Below are positions 60,501-64,000 of a stretch of 64,000 nt of DNA, in pieces. Below the pieces are notes generated by a model, which did not search any database, was not told the origin of the DNA, and worked only from the letters and a program-made list of their open reading frames with translations. The position numbers were made by a program, and so were the translations under genes. The number at the start of each line of letters is the position of its first letter. The first letter of the stretch is position 1. Origin of the DNA: Lactifluus volemus (taxonomy: Eukaryota; Basidiomycota; Agaricomycetes; Russulales; Russulaceae); assembly GCA_022376515.1 (NCBI GenBank), contig WTXI01000005.1, positions 372,001 to 436,000 on the forward strand. The letters are read 5' to 3'.

Positions 60501-62455
60501 GCCAACGCCTGTAGTGCGCCCAATCGAGATTCCGCCAGTTGAGGTGCTGCACTCGACTTCTCCAGCCGAGAACCCGTCTGCGTACCCTGAACACGTCTCC
60601 GCAGGTGACGATGCCGGAACCTCCGCACCTTCGGTCGCGCCACCCCTCGACACGACACCCTCCTTCGAGCTCTCCACACCTCCCCGTCGCTCATCTTTTA
60701 ACACTTCCAAAATTGAGTTGCAAACGCCCTCTCCACCAAAGGGCCTCCTTGAACTCCCTGGTCCACCTTCGTCTTCCGAAGATGACACAGGAGACATCAA
60801 TATCTGTCTAAGAATGGTGGGCCGCTCAATCTCACCATCACGAAGACACCTCGGCCCCCCGGTGCGTGGGCTGCAACACCTGCACCTGCGCGTTCGCAGA
60901 CCCCCCAGCCCACTTCATCTTCGTTTACATCAACCAAGCATTCGCGCGCCAGATCAAACTCGCTTCCCCAGTCTTCCGTTACAGACATTCGGGGATCTAC
61001 TATCACGCCCTCCTCTGCGCTCCCTCTTGCAGGCACGCTCCCTGTACGAACTCCTGCACTGCCTGGGGGCTGGTTTTCGACACCTGGTTCACTTCGTCGG
61101 AAGGGCCTAATGAAAGTACGATTTGAAACCGGGACGTCAGACAGTGCCATTTCAGACGCAGACTCGGCTGCGAAGAAGGACGGGGTTGATTTACCGGTTG
61201 CCGACTGGGACGCGACTTCGCTCCCGAGACCAAGTCTGAATACCTCGGAGTCCATGTCTGAGCCCTCCTTCAACGACGTCAAGTCGTCTTCCCCTGCGCC
61301 CGGGTTTCTCATGTCAGCGAATGGTGGTAGCCAAGAAGAGGGCCACTCAACTTCGAATATTGCTCCAGACACTACTGGTGATTCATCCAGCGGATCGCCA
61401 CCGCGCCGCAAGTCACGACGATCCCCTAGCGTGCGGCTGGTGGATGAATACGGGCGCGCCAAGGAGGACCCATTAATCACGCCCTCGCGAAAAGACGTGA
61501 GGGAACAGTCAGCATCCATGCGTATGCCCGGTGGTGGCCCACTCAAAACGCCTCGCAACGCCAGCGTGAGAATGCTTGACGCGATGGGACACGAAGTAGA
61601 TGAGCCGTCGGAGCAGAACGACAGCGAAGACACGGTGACAGAAGTCCGTTACTCGCGCCAAGAGGCACTCCAGCGAATGAAGAGAGCCGTTGCGGAACTT
61701 CAGGAAGGCCTCAGCAGCGTGGACGGGTGAGTGGTTGTAGTTCCCCCTTGGGGTAAAGTTTGACGGCGGTTGATGTTCCCCACAGCTTAAGTAATGCGAG
61801 GGTGGACGACCCGCGATTGAGCGAACTCTACGATTTGTCAAAAACTGCACGCGACATGCGGAATCAGCTCACTTCGTCGCTGCAGCAGGCACAGTCTGCG
61901 CAGATCAGGCACAAGTATGGGTCCTTGAAAGAAAGCATGCGGAGGAGTCGGTTTTTGGTAAGCTCCCATGCTTACTTTTCAACAACATCACATCTTATCA
62001 ACGCATGGTTCGTGTAGCCCAATTTCTTGCCAGAGCAAAGAGCGGACCCTGGAACATTGGTTATTCTGGATCTTTTTTGCTTCATTCAGTTCTTCCTCTT
62101 CTTGATTATGTATCGGTGTGTAAATTCCTGTCATATTTTTATTATTATCTGACTTTGAGCCAGCATGTCGAGGACTCACGCAAGACACCAGTTCCTCACC
62201 ACATACTTCGACCCATTCTACGCTGACCTCCACCTTCACCTCAACAAACCGGATTACAATTACGACACTAACTTGTTTTCGTTCTTTCGTCGGTCTTCGT
62301 TGGAGCCCTCTTACCCCGAACTTCTGGGTATCGAAGGCCCGATAGAATACGTCAAGCGCAACATCGCCGATGTCGTTGCACGAATGCAACGCTCCATGTG
62401 GGAATCGTGGGGCACCAGTGGCGACGTTCGGGCGAAGGCTTGGCCACCTACATGA
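57531..62455 (+). CDS. Large disordered fungal protein with C-terminal membrane anchor
   Basis: Starts MDSSLSVPRLRVTRHSHHSP at ATG 57531. Most of the ~1500 residues are Ser/Pro/Arg-rich and disordered. Ordered-looking blocks are ENTPAARLRALIAQVPN, KVKWDDDTKAFTRGHKRATTEF near 60260, a long helical stretch from VRYSRQEALQRMKRAVAELQEGLSSVDG to DDPRLSELYDLSKTARDMRNQL, and a hydrophobic helix (HWLFWIFF...FFLFLIMYR) near 62060-62115. A lumenal/C-terminal part FLTTYFDPFY...GPIEYVKRNIADVV follows. Internal repeats RERERNWGS occur at 59368 and 59639, and PEPEPEPEP at 60366. Single-base losses are inferred near 57703, 60225 and in the T run at 62069. The C-terminal anchor and KVKWDDDT block suggest a conserved nuclear-envelope or ER protein, but I do not recognise it. 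Confidence 0.6.
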
Positions 62456-62688
62456 GACCATGTTTCCGTCCTCTTGCGATACCCTCCACCACCACGCACC
62501 TTTTAATCCTCGTATATACGCACAGTTTTGCTTAGCATTTGTTTTTTTGGCACTTTCCTGTTGTAATCGTCTATATTATCATTGATTAGCTTGGGCACGC
62601 GGGCACATGTGCGGGCACCGCCGGGCCGGATGGAGAGAACATTTGTTCCAAACCGGCGTTGTTCGTGAATCACAACCTCACATTAACC

Positions 62689-64000
62689 ATGGCCACCAAT
62701 GGCTCCTCTGCGAATTCGGCAAATATCATTACCGCCCTTGGAAATGCCTTCAAGGACCCATCTGGCGCGACTATGAGCAATGACCGCCTGGCTGCTGTAC
62801 TCCTCCAGAACATGAGCCAACTAACGGACCTGGCAAAGCAGGGAAGCTCAACCACCAGCAGATCATGCAGGTGCGCCAAATAACAGCGTTCATGAAATGA
62901 GCTCACGATAACCCCATGAATGCGATCTTTTTCTCATGACAGCTCCGGGACTATGCAGACAAACACAAGCCCGCCACAACGAAGCAGGTATGTCTTTCTG
63001 TGTGTTTGTGCTTCGCGGCACATTCTTCATCATTCCTTCCTCCACATATAATAAATGGCTATCAAAAACCACCTCTACCGTCTTTTTTGCCTCTAGACTA
63101 CGCCTAGCCCTCTGCCCCAGCCTGGCTTATCGGCACTCAAGACAACCGCGGGTGGGAGTTCGACATCATCATCATCGGCACCCATGCTGGCCGAAAACGC
63201 CATGTCAAGGACACGTACCCGATCAGCGCGACGTTGAACCCTACCAATCCTGGACCCGTCGCCTGGCCGACAGCAGCTGCGGGAAGACCGTCGCTCACGG
63301 GTGGCTTAACGGCAGGTCGCATAGCGGGTCCGTTTCTTTTTTCTCGCGCCTGTTTTCAGAACCTTTTTTTTGAAACGAGTTTTTTTTTGGGGGGGGCGCT
63401 GATTGTTTGTTGTGTGGTTTGGATGTAAAAAGGTACACCGTCGGCGTTGAAGAACGCGAGTGATGATACTTGGCTCACGGAAGAGGGTGGGTCCTCGCGA
63501 CGCAAGTCGACTCCGGGCGATGCCAGCATGCGGCGGTCGATTCAGGACTTGGTCCTTAGCATCGATCCGAATGTCAAGATGAGCCTGAGGTCGAAGATGT
63601 ACGTTCGCTTTATCGCCCCTTTTTTTTTTTTTTTTGGTGGCCACCAACGCTCGACACACTTCCGTTTCATGCCTTTTCGCGCTCATCTGCGGTCCCTCTT
63701 TTTTTTTGTGTAGCTTCTCTTGGATATTGCCGACGAGTTCATAGACTCGGTGACCAATTTCGGGTGTAGACTCGCAAAGCACCGTAATGGCGACACGCTA
63801 GAAGTTAGGGATTTGCAGCTCCATCTCGGTGCGTTGCTCCCATTCTCTTCGCCATTCTCTCTCCCCCCCCCCCCCCCCCTCCTGTCACCCCGTAGAGAGA
63901 GGGGAGGAGACTGTTGCCTCATCTACTGGTTTATGGCGGTATATGCTCACGATCACTGATAGAACGCAACCACAACATTCGTATTCCTGGGTTCGCATCG
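62689..64000 (+). CDS. TAF12: TFIID/SAGA subunit TAF12 (histone fold), 3' end cut by window
   Basis: Exons 62689-62870, 62943-62987, 63097 to ~63327, ~63433-63598, 63714-63828 and 63963-64000 (continues beyond). The N-terminus is low-complexity, then KLNHQQIMQLRDYADKHKP, a Ser/Pro linker with TNPGPVAWPT, and the TAF12 histone fold: [66 protein letters not shown]. TAF12 pairs with TAF4 in TFIID and with Ada1 in SAGA. The first exon (182 nt) is one base short near 62841, a change of frame follows near 63230, and a base is missing near 63580 between VKM and the EPEVED turn. A C15 run lies in the last intron (63867-63881). Confidence 0.9.

Noticed and set aside
63867..63881. Poly-C run (and the poly-G run near 21936-21949) as a functional element
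   Set aside because: Both are inside introns and are simple mononucleotide runs prone to length error.

Overview
The window is eukaryotic nuclear DNA, almost certainly from an agaricomycete basidiomycete. Nearly every gene is broken by many short introns (mostly 47-75 nt, GT...AG, often GTNNGT donors). Genes lie close together on both strands, and the recognisable proteins have the typical fungal architecture (AreA-type GATA factor, Sec7-PH exchange factor, GT61, BLI-3). A Rhizoctonia/Ceratobasidium-like origin is my guess and is not proven by the sequence. There is no bacterial, plasmid, phage or CRISPR feature.

Layout. 0-1.6 kb: 3' end of a multi-pass membrane protein and a small complex I accessory subunit. 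1.6-3.5 kb: no gene seen. 3.5-7.6 kb: a conserved basidiomycete unknown and gamma-glutamyltranspeptidase. 7.6-9.7 kb: no confident gene. 9.7-14.9 kb: a tandem pair of signal peptide peptidase (SPP) genes, with a tRNA-like element between them and a roughly 0.96 kb terminal-inverted-repeat insertion in the last exon of the second copy. 14.9-17.2 kb: no gene seen. 17.2-21.1 kb: the nitrogen regulator AreA. 21.6-26.4 kb: Sec7-PH ARF exchange factor. 26.6-29.5 kb: pre-mRNA 3'-end endonuclease YSH1/CPSF73. 29.65 kb: an intron-containing tRNA-Gly. 30-36 kb: ribosomal protein eL39, an ER FKBP, an NKAP-like RS protein, a protein kinase and GET1. 36.9-40.6 kb: malate synthase, mitochondrial-type Ohr/OsmC peroxidase and ATP synthase delta. 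40.9-45.3 kb: an unknown and an AlkB-like 2OG-Fe(II) dioxygenase with a Cys-rich region. 45.4-49.2 kb: PH plus coiled-coil protein. 49.9-55.5 kb: GH27 alpha-galactosidase, BLI-3-like flavin-binding protein and GT61 glycosyltransferase. 55.9-57.3 kb: a protein with a chitin-binding-like N-terminus, a membrane segment and DM9 repeats. 57.5-62.5 kb: a large disordered tail-anchored protein. 62.7 kb to the end: TFIID subunit TAF12 (cut by the window edge).

There is no single pathway cluster. The mix is housekeeping: ER membrane biogenesis and quality control (SPP, GET1, FKBP, Sec7), transcription and RNA processing (AreA, YSH1, NKAP, TAF12), mitochondrial and carbon metabolism (complex I subunit, ATP synthase delta, malate synthase, Ohr) and secreted or surface enzymes.

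Two observations stand out. First, the transposon-like insertion in SPP copy 2 seems to have replaced the native C-terminus with a new one ending in a dilysine KKxx signal, the type of ER-retrieval tail carried by animal SPP. Second, many otherwise well conserved genes (including essential ones) carry isolated single-base deletions at short runs or doubled bases. These are densest in the second half and look like consensus-sequence errors rather than true pseudogenes. Where this happens I report the gene extent and say where the frame breaks, without writing out a corrected protein.
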